Below are positions 1 to 7,800 of a stretch of DNA of 18,900 nucleotides, one piece after another (the first letter of the stretch is position 1; every line of letters starts with the position of its first letter). The stretch is from JBFWVD01 sp050246915. Lineage in GTDB: Bacteria > Actinomycetota > Acidimicrobiia > Acidimicrobiales > Ilumatobacteraceae. A model generated the notes under the pieces. The model saw only the letters and a program-made list of their open reading frames with translations. It made no database searches and was not told where the DNA came from. The stretch is taken from assembly GCA_050246915.1 (NCBI GenBank), contig JBFWVD010000086.1:1-18900 (forward strand). Direction: 5' to 3'. A program made the translations under genes and the position numbers.

Positions 1-138
1 CGCGAGCAGAGTCGCGACACCGCCGGGTGCCAGCAGATCCGGCGCCCCGGCCACCACCAGCTCGCTCGCCCCGTCCAGGGCCAGTCCGGAATCGCGGTAG
101 GTGTACTCCACCCGACCCGGCCCGACCACGAACGGGGG
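1..138 (-). pseudogene. C-terminal-side fragment of a HemK-like / DUF7059-type class I SAM methyltransferase, cut at its NPPF motif
   Basis: Reading the minus strand from about 138 down to 1 gives PPFVVGPGRVEYTYRDSG and then, a little further on, a region ending in LLAPGGVATLLA. This matches the motif IV region (NPPF) and following strand of HemK-like methyltransferases of the actinobacterial DUF7059 type, from my memory of the family. The conserved Asn just before PPF is replaced by Glu, and the residues upstream (VDNTFKPSTE) do not resemble the usual hydrophobic strand ending in SN. The N-terminal part with the SAM-binding motif is absent, and no plausible start codon with enough coding length lies upstream. 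The frame continues off the left edge of the window. I infer that the gene was broken by the island next to it. The family call is fairly firm, while the cause of truncation is inference. Confidence 0.6.
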
Positions 139-170
139 TTCCGTAGATGGTTTGAACGTGTTGTCGACCG
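139..170 (+). repeat. Left-border block resembling the right-border block (possible att or recombinase-binding site)
   Basis: Starting directly after the methyltransferase homology, TTCCGTAGA (139-147) and GTGTTGTCGACCG (158-170) recur as TTCGGTAGA (17389-17397) and GTGTTGCAGACCG (17411-17423) in the same orientation. This is 19 of 22 matching positions, with a 3-nt difference in spacer length. The placement at both inferred borders suggests recombination sites. Chance similarity is not excluded. Confidence 0.3.
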
Positions 171-185
171 GAAGCTCTGAGGCTG

Positions 186-210
186 CCAGCGCGCTGGACC
201 GTCCACGGAC
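186..210. repeat. Cluster of short overlapping palindromes after the HEPN gene
   Basis: CCAGCGCGCTGG (186-197) is a perfect 12-bp palindrome. It is followed by GGAC-C-GTCC (196-204) and GTCC-AC-GGAC (201-210). They lie between the stop codon of the last cargo gene and the island border, only 3-27 nt past the stop. They could act as a weak terminator, although there is no U-tract, or as a protein-binding site at the element end. The function is not determined. Confidence 0.35.
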
Positions 211-212
211 TG

Positions 213-1130
213 TCAGTCGTTGCCGTACTCGGGTTCCCAGTAGTCTCCGACGTCCGTCGTTGCTTCGAAATCTGCTGGCAACCCCAGCGCCTCGATGAGT
301 TCGTATGAGTCGAGAATGAGGTGACACTCGCTGCAACTGAAGTAGGCCGCACCAATGGTCAGGTCGACCCAGGCGTCGTAGTCGTCTTTCGAGACCTGCT
401 CGTAGTGTGTTTCGGCATTGTCAACGTCCTTGCCCTCCACGAGTCCTGTTCCGTCACATGCCGGGCAACTCGCCGAGGCTGAGTATTGCAGCCTCGCGGG
501 CAAATACTTCGTCTGTCGAACCCATTCATCGAGTTCCGCTGCTCGCATCTGGCCAGACTTGAACTGCCCGAGCCTCTGACGTGCGCGCTCGACGAGCATC
601 TCCGCTCGGTGCTCGATGTTCTTCTTGTTCCGAATCAGATGACTCTCAACCTTGGACTCGTACTCGGAGCCGACGAAATCATCCAGGTCCTTGTCGCAAG
701 CGTGGACGAGGATCCGCGCCTGTGCCCAATATCGCGGCCACCAGGCATCTGGCGGGATAGGCGCGAAGGAGGCCGCCGCACCGTGCAGGTACTCGTTGCG
801 CGCATTGGCGATCGTTTGGGCCTCCTTCTCGTTGAATGGCTTGAAGGCTTTCGCGCAGCGGGAGAAGAGAGTCCTCGCTTGCACCGACGTGAACCGTGCC
901 TCACCCTGAACCAGCCCGCTTGCGACGAGCAGGTTGTGACCGTCTTCGTTCGGAACCGCGATCAACAGCGGGGACACTCGCGCAAGGGCCGCTTTCGCCA
1001 GCAACTCAAGCGCCAACGATGCCCACAGCGCTCGTTCGTCGAAGTCGCGCGGTTCGTCGTCGTCCAGCGCATGGTTGATGAACAACTTGGCCTTGATCCA
1101 GAGAGCATCAGGGTTCCACGGAGCTGTCAT
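213..1130 (-). CDS. HEPN-like domain protein with C-terminal zinc ribbon (hypothetical)
   Basis: A 305-residue protein. The N-terminal ~150 residues are helical, with a leucine/alanine-rich helix (residues 36-56) and the sequence RNEYLH at 111-116. That is the R-x4-H arrangement typical of HEPN domains, many of which are RNases in toxin-antitoxin and defence systems. Residues 160-205 look like a charged helical linker. The C-terminus carries two cysteine pairs, C222-x2-C225 and C266-x2-C269, which should form a zinc ribbon. No signal peptide or membrane segment is visible. The ATG overlaps the stop of the upstream dioxygenase gene (ATGA), so the two are translationally coupled. Hand-counted lines inside it are 53-62% GC, lower than the 68% of a line in the helicase gene, which hints at foreign origin. 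RNase activity is inference. A non-catalytic HEPN sensor/adaptor (DUF4145-like) is the main alternative. Confidence 0.62.
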   Translation of the reverse strand: MTAPWNPDALWIKAKLFINHALDDDEPRDFDERALWASLALELLAKAALARVSPLLIAVPNEDGHNLLVASGLVQGEARFTSVQARTLFSRCAKAFKPFNEKEAQTIANARNEYLHGAAASFAPIPPDAWWPRYWAQARILVHACDKDLDDFVGSEYESKVESHLIRNKKNIEHRAEMLVERARQRLGQFKSGQMRAAELDEWVRQTKYLPARLQYSASASCPACDGTGLVEGKDVDNAETHYEQVSKDDYDAWVDLTIGAAYFSCSECHLILDSYELIEALGLPADFEATTDVGDYWEPEYGND

Positions 1131-1789
1131 TCGCCTCTCCCAAATCTGAACGCGACCCGGCGCAGGACACGATCTTCGTCATCCGGTGACACCTGGGCAC
1201 GAGCATGCAAGGTGATCCGGTTGTCGATCAGAAGCACCTCCCGATTTGAATCCCATGTGTGGGCATGGGCGTCATTCAGCACTTCCTCGAAGAAGGCCGC
1301 GACTCGCCGTGCTCGTTGGTCGCAGGGCTTCATACATCCAGGGTCGTACCGGATTTGGCCGTGGCTCGCGGCGACTGCGTGGATCATCCGGCGGCCGGAC
1401 GACATCAGGAACACGCCGTGCCGCAGTGCGGACCAGGGAACTGCCCGACTGAGTCGCGCTGTGGTGTTGGCGGCTGTCCAGAGGCGGGTGGCAGTCCGGT
1501 TGGGTGTTTGGGCCTGGAGTGCCACGATCTCCGGGGGCAGAGGTAGATGCGCCCCGTCGGTGTGGAGTGGCTGAGCTCCCAGTCCGTACTGGACGCTGAG
1601 CGACCTGGGGTGCGCCTTGCGCGCTGGCACGGGGTACAGCTCGGACACGGGCTCGTCGCCGAGTCGGGCAGGAACCTCGTGCCAACCCAGCGAGCGCGCA
1701 ACCTGCCTCAGTTCCTGCAGGTCTGCCCTCGCTGTGACCCATCCATTCACCGCGGCCTCGGCAGCCAACTCATTCAGCGCCAGGCTCAT
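1127..1789 (-). CDS. TauD/TfdA (clavaminate synthase-like) Fe(II)/2-oxoglutarate-dependent dioxygenase family protein
   Basis: A 220-residue protein with the signature of the TauD/TfdA fold. The facial triad is visible as H76-x-D78 (in LHTDGAH) and the distal H195 (in NRITLHAR), followed by arginines R207, R210 and R211 suited to binding the 2-oxoglutarate carboxylate. The family hydroxylates small molecules or peptidyl substrates using O2 and 2-oxoglutarate, and the substrate here is unknown. It is somewhat shorter than typical TauD proteins (about 280 residues) but keeps the metal ligands. The chosen ATG has an AGGG about 7 nt upstream. Its stop overlaps the start of the HEPN gene by 4 nt, so the two form a bicistronic unit. 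Finding it beside restriction-modification genes on a mobile island is unusual. It could be defence-related, a self-protection enzyme, or unrelated metabolic cargo. Confidence 0.7.
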   Translation of the reverse strand: MSLALNELAAEAAVNGWVTARADLQELRQVARSLGWHEVPARLGDEPVSELYPVPARKAHPRSLSVQYGLGAQPLHTDGAHLPLPPEIVALQAQTPNRTATRLWTAANTTARLSRAVPWSALRHGVFLMSSGRRMIHAVAASHGQIRYDPGCMKPCDQRARRVAAFFEEVLNDAHAHTWDSNREVLLIDNRITLHARAQVSPDDEDRVLRRVAFRFGRGE

Positions 1790-1835
1790 CCCCTTGCCCT
1801 GACTTTCGGGGGTATCGGAAGATGGTCGAGGGAGG

Positions 1836-2066
1836 TCAGTTCGACGTATGAGGTGGAGAGGACCCGTTTTCGTTCGTCTGTACTCCCATCGGTGGTCTTC
1901 CCGCCGAATGCACGATCGGCGATGGTGTCGAGGAGTCGTGGGCCTCGCGGAGCGCGTCCGGTATATCCGAATACTGGTAGTGCTGCTTCAACATCACGCC
2001 GTTCTACTCGGCCCTTGCGTCGATGGACAACCAGGCGTTGGTCAGCTTGCCATGCGGCCTCCTCAC
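1836..2066 (-). pseudogene. Possible decayed coding remnant with one internal stop
   Basis: One minus-strand frame is open from a GTG at 2066 to a TGA at 1836-1838, apart from a TAG at 2004-2006. Before the stop it reads RRPHGKLTNAWLSIDARAE and after it NGVMLKQHYQYSDIPDALRE. The composition of this first part is protein-like, while the tail becomes Ser/Pro-rich and less convincing. I do not recognise the family. A short intact frame from ATG 1994 (52 codons) lies in the second part. It may be the end of a gene lost when the dioxygenase/HEPN pair was joined to the restriction operon, or chance. Confidence 0.25.
1962..1991 (-). promoter_or_regulatory. Weak promoter candidate for the dioxygenase-HEPN pair
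   Basis: On the minus strand TTGAAG (1986-1991) and GATATA (1962-1967) are separated by 18 nt, upstream of the dioxygenase ATG at 1789. The match is modest and the leader would be about 170 nt. It is listed because a terminator-like hairpin separates this pair from the restriction operon, so a promoter is expected in this gap. The rest of 1790-2097 holds only the coding remnant described separately. Confidence 0.2.
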
Positions 2067-2088
2067 TTCGAGGAAATGAGAAGGCCGC
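2054..2088 (-). terminator. Hairpin after the type III Res gene
   Basis: GCGGCCTCCTCA (2054-2065) pairs with TGAGAAGGCCGC (2077-2088), giving a 12-bp stem with one G-U type mismatch and an 11-nt loop. It starts about 10 nt past the Res stop codon. There is no clear U-run, which is common for high-GC actinobacterial terminators. It probably ends the restriction-modification operon. Confidence 0.55.
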
Positions 2089-2097
2089 TCATCTCGG

Positions 2098-5000
2098 CTA
2101 CGTGGTCACGAGCTGCATCAACTCCGTGTAGTCCGTGACGACGTTGTATGTGATGTCCTGCCCGTTCTTCTTGTTGAGTGAGTTGAAGAACTCGCGGGCG
2201 CACTTGATCTTGGCCTCCTCGATCCCTTTGAGCTGGAGGGTTGAGAGGGATCCCTTGGTCTCGGCGACGAAGTACACGTGCTTGACGCTGCCTTCGGTAA
2301 AGGCGATCGCCCAGTCGGGGTTGTAGTCGCCCACCGGGGTGGGGATGAAGAATCCCCGTGGCAGCTTCGCATAGACCGCGACCTCACTGCTGGTATCGAG
2401 CTCGGTGACGAAGTCGCGTTCGATCTTGGAGTCCGTGATGACGTACTCGTAAACGTGCTTCTTCAGCTTTTCGCCGGCACGGGCGAAATCCTGCTTGGTC
2501 TGATTCTCGGTGAAGATCGCCGAGTCGAACCGGTCTTCCAGGGCGTCGTAGGTCAGGTGGTCGACGATCGCAGTGGCCTTCTGCTCGTTGATCAACCGGG
2601 CAGTCTCGGTGATGAACTGCTCCGGGTTGAGCCGGAACTTCGCGAACGTTGCTGGGGTGATCCCTCTGAGGATGGCTGCCACGGTGCGGCGGGTGAGCTT
2701 CGTCTTCTCTGTGATCTCACCGAGAAGGTCGTACTTCACCTGTGAGCCGGCTGTCGCGGTCTCGACTTCGGTGCGTGTGTCCGAGACCGTGAACCCGGTA
2801 CCTTTGGCCAGGTCGTCGGCCTCGAGGGCGCCGCGTTGTGCACCTTCGTGGATGACGTACTGCATCGCGGCGACGTTGAGGTGCGTGTCGAGCGACTGGA
2901 TGCACTTGCGTATCAGCTCATTCGAGTCGAACTCGACCTGATAGACGGCCTTGTGATTGATCCGGTTCCAGAGTGCCTGGAATTCTTTTCTGGCGAAGTT
3001 GGCCTCGTTGAGGGGAATCTTCTTCGGCTTGCGGTCGTCGGCCGGGACTGGGACGTCGAGGTAGAGCATGTCCACGAGTGGCCAAACGGAGTCGATGACA
3101 GGCTGGAGCGCCTTAGAGGTCGGCGGCGCGAGGGCGCCGGCAGCCTTGTCGTCCTTGTACTTGGTGGTGACGAGTCCGTCTTCGTCGACGTAGCCGTTCT
3201 GCACCAGATGGAAGTAGATCGTGGTGGCGAGCTTCTCCTCCACCACGGACTCACCCGACTGGGTCAGGATCGTCTTGCCGGTGAAGAACGACACGCTCGC
3301 CTTGCGGGGACGGACAGTAAGCGATTCGGCGATCTCCTTCTGAAGCCCGGTGACGAAGTCCGTGTAGGACTCGTCGGTGACGACGGTGAGTTCGTTGATG
3401 TCGTGCACGGTGACCGGGTTGTCCATTCGCTCGCCGTGCTGGTCGACCGCCAGGCGCAGTCCGCGGCCGATCTCCTGACGGCGCGAGATCGTGTTGTCGC
3501 TCTTCTTGAGCATCCCCATCACGAACACGTTGGGGTTGTCCCAGCCTTCACGCAGTGCGGAGTGGGAGAAGATGAACCGAACCGGCTCGTCGAACGACAG
3601 CAGGCGTTCCTTCTTCTTCAGAATCAGGTCGTAGGCGACGGTGTCGGTGGACTGACCCTTGTCGTCGCCCCGGCCGCTGACCTTGCCGTCGATCTGACGC
3701 TTGGTCTTCTTGTCGATGGAGAAGTAGCCCTCGTGCACCGCGCGGACGTCGTCACGCCGCAGATATACCTGGTGTGCGGCGGTAGATTCGTCGAGTGCGA
3801 GTTCGCCGAGTACCTCGTCGCGGATTGTCTCGTACTCTTCCTCGAACCAGCGTGCGTAGTCGCCGAGGGTGTCCTCGCGGTCGTAGTTGCGATACTTCGC
3901 GACTTCGTCGATGAAGAACAGCGAGAGCACCTTGATGCCCCGGCCGAACAGCTCGCGCTCTTTGTCGAAGTGCGCGCGGACAACCTCACGAATCTGGATG
4001 CGCCGCTTCGCTTCCTCGGTCACGTCCTGGGTGACCTGGCCGGCCATGACGATATCGCTGTTGCTCAGTTCGATGACGTCACGGTTCGCGTCGATGTCGG
4101 TGATGAACAGACCCTTGTAGGCCTCGATACCGTTGGAGAGGTCGTGCAGGTTGGCGCCGACATCGATGCGCCTGATCTGACGTGTGATCGGTCCCCCCTT
4201 GGTCTGCACCTCCAGCTCGACGCGCGCACGAGGCTTGGCTCCCTTGGCGATCTCGATCGCATCGAGATACAGGTACGCGGTCGAGCCGGCCAACCCCTTG
4301 ACGGTGATTCCACGGACCGCGATCTTCTTGACCAACTTCTGGTTGTACGCGTCCACGGCATCGAGCCGATGCACTTTCGTGTGCTCGACCTTGTGAGTGG
4401 CCGAATAGCGCAGCATCATCAGCGCGTTGAACCGTGAGAGCGCCTCCAACGACTTTGCGGCACCGACCTTCTGCGGCTCGTCGATGATGACGATTGGACG
4501 GTTTGCGCTGATCACATCGATGGGCCGGCGGGACTGGAAGTCGTCGAGCACGTCGTAGATGCGGCGGTTGTCCTTGCCGGTGGCGTTGAACGCCTGGATG
4601 TTGATGATCATCACCTGCACGCCGGCATCGGAGCTGAATCGCTCGATCTCGTGCAGCTGCGCCGAGTTGTAGATGAACGAGCGCGGCTTTGTACCGTAGA
4701 TCTGCTGGAAGTGGTCGGCGGTCACGTCGAACGACTTCTGCACGCCCTCGCGGATCGCAATCGACGGCACGACGATGATGTACTTCGACCAGCCGTACCG
4801 CTTGTGCAGCTCCATGATCGTCTTGATGTAGACGTAGGTCTTACCGGTACCGGTCTCCATCTCGACATCGAGATTCGGCACCCCCGGCGCGGCCTTGCTG
4901 TCCGCCACCTTGGCTGACAGCGGAAGGTTCCGGAATCGCTGCACCTTGTGCACGCTCTCCAGCAGCTGGGCGCCGCTGAGGGCGATCTCGGCGTTGCGGA

Positions 5001-5175
5001 GACCGGAATCCGGTGCCGAGTTCGCCTCGAACAGTGAGGGATTCGAGACCGGATTCGCCTTGCCGGGGTCGATTCGGTAGGAGATGCCGTCGTGCTTGGG
5101 CTGCCCGGCGAACACCTCGACCACCGAGTCGACGGCGTCGGTCTGGTACTGCTGGACCTTGAACTGAAGCTTCAT
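2098..5175 (-). CDS. res: Type III restriction enzyme Res subunit (DEAD-type translocase/helicase plus PD-(D/E)xK nuclease)
   Basis: A 1025-residue protein. Res subunits form a complex with the Mod methyltransferase, use ATP to sense or travel along DNA and cut near convergent unmethylated sites. Seen here: a Q-motif-like start (QQYQTDAV, residues 8-15), Walker A ETGTGKT (107-113), motif II IDEP (231-234), motif III SAT (258-260), an SF2 C-terminal half with SALREGWDNPNVF and a QEIGRGLRL motif VI. The C-terminal endonuclease signature is PD at 953-954 and E972-x-K974. The length is normal for the family and no active-site residue is missing. The ATG lies 4 nt after the Mod stop, so the two are cotranscribed and probably coupled. 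A hairpin follows the stop. Family assignment is secure. The recognition sequence cannot be deduced. Confidence 0.93.
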   Translation of the reverse strand: MKLQFKVQQYQTDAVDSVVEVFAGQPKHDGISYRIDPGKANPVSNPSLFEANSAPDSGLRNAEIALSGAQLLESVHKVQRFRNLPLSAKVADSKAAPGVPNLDVEMETGTGKTYVYIKTIMELHKRYGWSKYIIVVPSIAIREGVQKSFDVTADHFQQIYGTKPRSFIYNSAQLHEIERFSSDAGVQVMIINIQAFNATGKDNRRIYDVLDDFQSRRPIDVISANRPIVIIDEPQKVGAAKSLEALSRFNALMMLRYSATHKVEHTKVHRLDAVDAYNQKLVKKIAVRGITVKGLAGSTAYLYLDAIEIAKGAKPRARVELEVQTKGGPITRQIRRIDVGANLHDLSNGIEAYKGLFITDIDANRDVIELSNSDIVMAGQVTQDVTEEAKRRIQIREVVRAHFDKERELFGRGIKVLSLFFIDEVAKYRNYDREDTLGDYARWFEEEYETIRDEVLGELALDESTAAHQVYLRRDDVRAVHEGYFSIDKKTKRQIDGKVSGRGDDKGQSTDTVAYDLILKKKERLLSFDEPVRFIFSHSALREGWDNPNVFVMGMLKKSDNTISRRQEIGRGLRLAVDQHGERMDNPVTVHDINELTVVTDESYTDFVTGLQKEIAESLTVRPRKASVSFFTGKTILTQSGESVVEEKLATTIYFHLVQNGYVDEDGLVTTKYKDDKAAGALAPPTSKALQPVIDSVWPLVDMLYLDVPVPADDRKPKKIPLNEANFARKEFQALWNRINHKAVYQVEFDSNELIRKCIQSLDTHLNVAAMQYVIHEGAQRGALEADDLAKGTGFTVSDTRTEVETATAGSQVKYDLLGEITEKTKLTRRTVAAILRGITPATFAKFRLNPEQFITETARLINEQKATAIVDHLTYDALEDRFDSAIFTENQTKQDFARAGEKLKKHVYEYVITDSKIERDFVTELDTSSEVAVYAKLPRGFFIPTPVGDYNPDWAIAFTEGSVKHVYFVAETKGSLSTLQLKGIEEAKIKCAREFFNSLNKKNGQDITYNVVTDYTELMQLVTT

Positions 5176-5179
5176 CCGA

Positions 5180-7117
5180 TCAGATTGCCTTCACGTCCGT
5201 GGCCGGCGAGACCTCACGGAACACTTGCTCCGCGTTGATCCGGGCGTCGTCCGAGGAGAAACCGGAATCCCGGAACACTGCCCGCAGAGGCTCACGCTTG
5301 GCGATGACGCGAACAGCCTCGGCGCTGACCTCCGAGTCGAAGCACGCGATCAGCGCACCGTCCTCGACCACGAAGACCTCGTGCCCGTCGATCTGCTCGA
5401 TAGCGATTTCCATGGTGAGTTCGAGGCCCCAGTCGAGCATCACTTGGAACAGCAGGTCTTCGCCCGATCGTCCCTGCTTCACACTGCCTTCCAGTTCCGA
5501 CAGCGACAGCTGATCGGTTTCATCTGGCGAACGCAGCACATCGGTCATGTTGGTCGTGTCTACCCTCAGCGCACGGAATCCGACGTCGTAACCATTAGCA
5601 GCCAGGCCGGCGTCCTCGATAGTCTTCTTTCCGGCGCGTCGAACACGTTCCCGGCTCAAGTCAGCAATCGTTCGGTAGCCAGCCTGGCCAGCTGGCGATG
5701 TTTCAGGTAACTCCTCATCGAGCTGAATCAAAATGAACTGGCGCTGTTTCCCGTCGGCAGCAGACGTCTCAAGTACTGCCTGCGCGGTCGTCCCGGAACC
5801 CGAGAAGAGATCAACAACCACTCCGCCATCTGGAGCGCCGAGGAGACAGATCTCTCGCATGAGGGCCACCGGCTTCGGGTAGCTCATGAAATCGCCTTCT
5901 AGTAAGGCCTTTGTCTCCTGCGTGCCGTTTTGATTATCGAAGCCCTTGGCGTCCCAGACGGTCTTGAACTTCCGTTGCCGCTCCGCCCCTTCACGAAAGA
6001 GCGCGTCCTTTACAAAGATGTCGAACTCGTTTCGTCGCTCGATCCACCTGGCAACCAAGAGGTGCGTCATCTTTGAGCATCGATCCTTGCCCCACGCCCA
6101 TCGACCATCAGTTCCATCGGCCTTTCGTGGAAGAACCTGTGACCAACCCGTTTGCGGCTCAAGCGAGATCGTCTCACCGTCTGGCGAGACAAAGAATGGA
6201 AAGTACATCTCCGGTCGATCACTCCGCTTGGATGCGGTACCTCGCTGGCGAAGGCCAAGTAGTCGGTACGGTCCTAGCTCTGGATCGTTCATCTTGAACT
6301 CGCCACGTTGTTCGTCCTCAAGCGGACGACCCCCGACGACTGCCGCTGAGCGGTCGCGCGCGTATACCAACAACGTGTCGTGGACTCCAGCAAGGAAGGA
6401 ATCCGACTGCCGGCCTCGGGGACTAGCTACAACGATTGCCTCGGCGACGAAGTTGCGCTCCCCGAAGATTTCATCACAGATCTTTCGCAGATTATGCGTC
6501 TCGTGGCTATCGATGCTCGCGACAAAGAGTCCATCGGGGCTCAGTAGGGCACGCGCCAACTTCAGACGCGGATACACCATGCTTAGCCAGTCGGAATGAA
6601 AACGGCCGTTGGATTCGAGGTTTGCCACGAGTCGAACACCCTCTGCATCGAGTTGGCTGGACCTGAGCAGGTACTCCGACGTCGACTCGGCGAAGTCGTC
6701 CGCGTAGACGAAGTCGTTGCCCGTGTTGTATGGCGGGTCGATATAGATCAGCTTGACCTTGCCCAGGTAGGACTCCTGGAGCAGCTTCAGTGCGTCGAGG
6801 TTGTCGCCCTCGATGAACAGGTTCTTGGTGGTGTCGAAGTCGACGGATTCCTCGCGGACGGGTCGGAGGGTCTTGGCGATGGGAGCATTGGCGACGAATG
6901 CGGCGGCGCGTTTGCCGGGCCAGTCGAGCTGGTAACGCTCCTGCTGCCCCTCGACGACGTGGTCGCTCAACTCCTGACGCAGCAGGTCGAAGTCGATTGC
7001 CCGCTTCGGGTTACCCGCGGCGTCGAGGGTCTCGGTGACGACTCCGGGGAACAGTGCGGCGAGCTTGTCGATGTTGCCGTCGGTCAGGTCGGGGGAGGTC
7101 ATGCGCAGTTTCTCCAC
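5180..7117 (-). CDS. mod: Type III restriction-modification Mod subunit (site-specific adenine-N6 DNA methyltransferase, beta class)
   Basis: A 645-residue protein. It methylates adenine in the target site and supplies sequence recognition to the Mod-Res complex. The order of motifs is the beta class: catalytic motif IV DPPYNTGND starts at residue 127 and the SAM-binding motif I DLFSGSGTT lies at 436-444. The stretch between them (about 200-430) is the target-recognition region. The GTG start at 7117 is preferred because the N-terminus MEKLRM followed by a LTDGNIDKLAALFP-type helix matches what I recall of the family. An ATG at 7102 with GGAG 9 nt upstream is a credible alternative (640 residues). 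It follows the DUF4391 gene after 17 nt and precedes Res by 4 nt. Hand-counted 60-nt lines in the recognition region range from 47 to 72% GC, and several are clearly poorer (47%, 53%, 53%) than flanking DNA. This fits exchange of the recognition domain. Confidence 0.93.
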   Translation of the reverse strand: MEKLRMTSPDLTDGNIDKLAALFPGVVTETLDAAGNPKRAIDFDLLRQELSDHVVEGQQERYQLDWPGKRAAAFVANAPIAKTLRPVREESVDFDTTKNLFIEGDNLDALKLLQESYLGKVKLIYIDPPYNTGNDFVYADDFAESTSEYLLRSSQLDAEGVRLVANLESNGRFHSDWLSMVYPRLKLARALLSPDGLFVASIDSHETHNLRKICDEIFGERNFVAEAIVVASPRGRQSDSFLAGVHDTLLVYARDRSAAVVGGRPLEDEQRGEFKMNDPELGPYRLLGLRQRGTASKRSDRPEMYFPFFVSPDGETISLEPQTGWSQVLPRKADGTDGRWAWGKDRCSKMTHLLVARWIERRNEFDIFVKDALFREGAERQRKFKTVWDAKGFDNQNGTQETKALLEGDFMSYPKPVALMREICLLGAPDGGVVVDLFSGSGTTAQAVLETSAADGKQRQFILIQLDEELPETSPAGQAGYRTIADLSRERVRRAGKKTIEDAGLAANGYDVGFRALRVDTTNMTDVLRSPDETDQLSLSELEGSVKQGRSGEDLLFQVMLDWGLELTMEIAIEQIDGHEVFVVEDGALIACFDSEVSAEAVRVIAKREPLRAVFRDSGFSSDDARINAEQVFREVSPATDVKAI

Positions 7118-7134
7118 TGGTCAGTTCTGCCTCT

Positions 7135-7800
7135 TCATCTCAATGAGTCCAATGTTGCTTGCTTTGTCTTCAAGGTCCGCCGCAGCTCGATCTTGCGGTT
7201 GAGTTGCGGCTCTGTGCGGAGCTTGCGCTCCAGTGCCGCGATCTCGCGTTCGAGCTTGCGCACCGTCTCCAGTCTGGCTGCGACCTCTGACACGTTTTCA
7301 CCCGGTCGCGCCGCCACCGGTGTCAGCGGGTCGAGTAGGGCGGTGTACAGCGCGGGCAAGGCGATCGCGGTGGGCAGCGGTTGCCGACGCGTATTGGCGG
7401 GCAGCCAGCCGGTCGAGTAGTAGGCGCTCAGTCGTGGCGCGCCGGAGCTGAGTTGCTTGTGCGCTGCCGCCATCCGAACAAGCTCGACATCGCCCTGGCT
7501 GCGGCTGATCTCGAAGACGATCGGGGACGGGATGGCCTTGTCGATCGCGTTCAACACCGGATCGGAGACGTCGGCGCCTTTTGCCTCGATTCGGAACACC
7601 TGGATCTCCGGGACGGCGTCAGTACCAGGCAGGTGGATGGTGGCCTCGGCGAGTTTGTACGCCCAGGTGATACGCCTCACCTCGGAGACGAATTTCTCTC
7701 GCACCGCGGTCTGGACGTTGCCGTGCTCGTAGACCTTCTCCTTCGACACCCGGGCACCGAACTCGGCTGTTGCCGGCCACCGATACAGCAGATCACTCAT
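7135..7800 (-). CDS. DUF4391 domain protein, accessory to the type III restriction cassette
   Basis: A 221-residue protein beginning MSDLLYRWP. The frame is open further upstream, but only inside the helicase gene and with a Pro/Ser-rich, non-protein-like sequence, so the ATG at 7800 is chosen. It overlaps the helicase stop by 8 nt (ATGAGTGA), a coupling arrangement. Residues 1-150 form the DUF4391-like domain, with a conserved-looking segment EIQVFRIEAKG that could be part of a nuclease-like or protein-binding fold (inference only). The C-terminal 55 residues (from about NVSEVAARLETVRKL) are a charged coiled coil. I recall DUF4391 proteins lying beside SNF2-type helicases and type III Mod/Res genes. 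Their biochemical role is not known to me. It may bridge the helicase and Mod. Confidence 0.72.
   Translation of the reverse strand: MSDLLYRWPATAEFGARVSKEKVYEHGNVQTAVREKFVSEVRRITWAYKLAEATIHLPGTDAVPEIQVFRIEAKGADVSDPVLNAIDKAIPSPIVFEISRSQGDVELVRMAAAHKQLSSGAPRLSAYYSTGWLPANTRRQPLPTAIALPALYTALLDPLTPVAARPGENVSEVAARLETVRKLEREIAALERKLRTEPQLNRKIELRRTLKTKQATLDSLR

Noticed and set aside
101..298. Plus-strand open frame across the left border
   Set aside because: It overlaps the end of the HEPN gene and the methyltransferase fragment, is rich in Arg, Ser and Pro, and has no ribosome-binding site or homology that I can see.
2836..4437. Long plus-strand open frame of 533 codons opposite the Res gene
   Set aside because: It is antisense to a gene with all type III Res motifs. 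Its translation is dominated by Val, Asp, Leu and Arg as expected from the complement of GC-rich codons, and it shows no recognisable domain.
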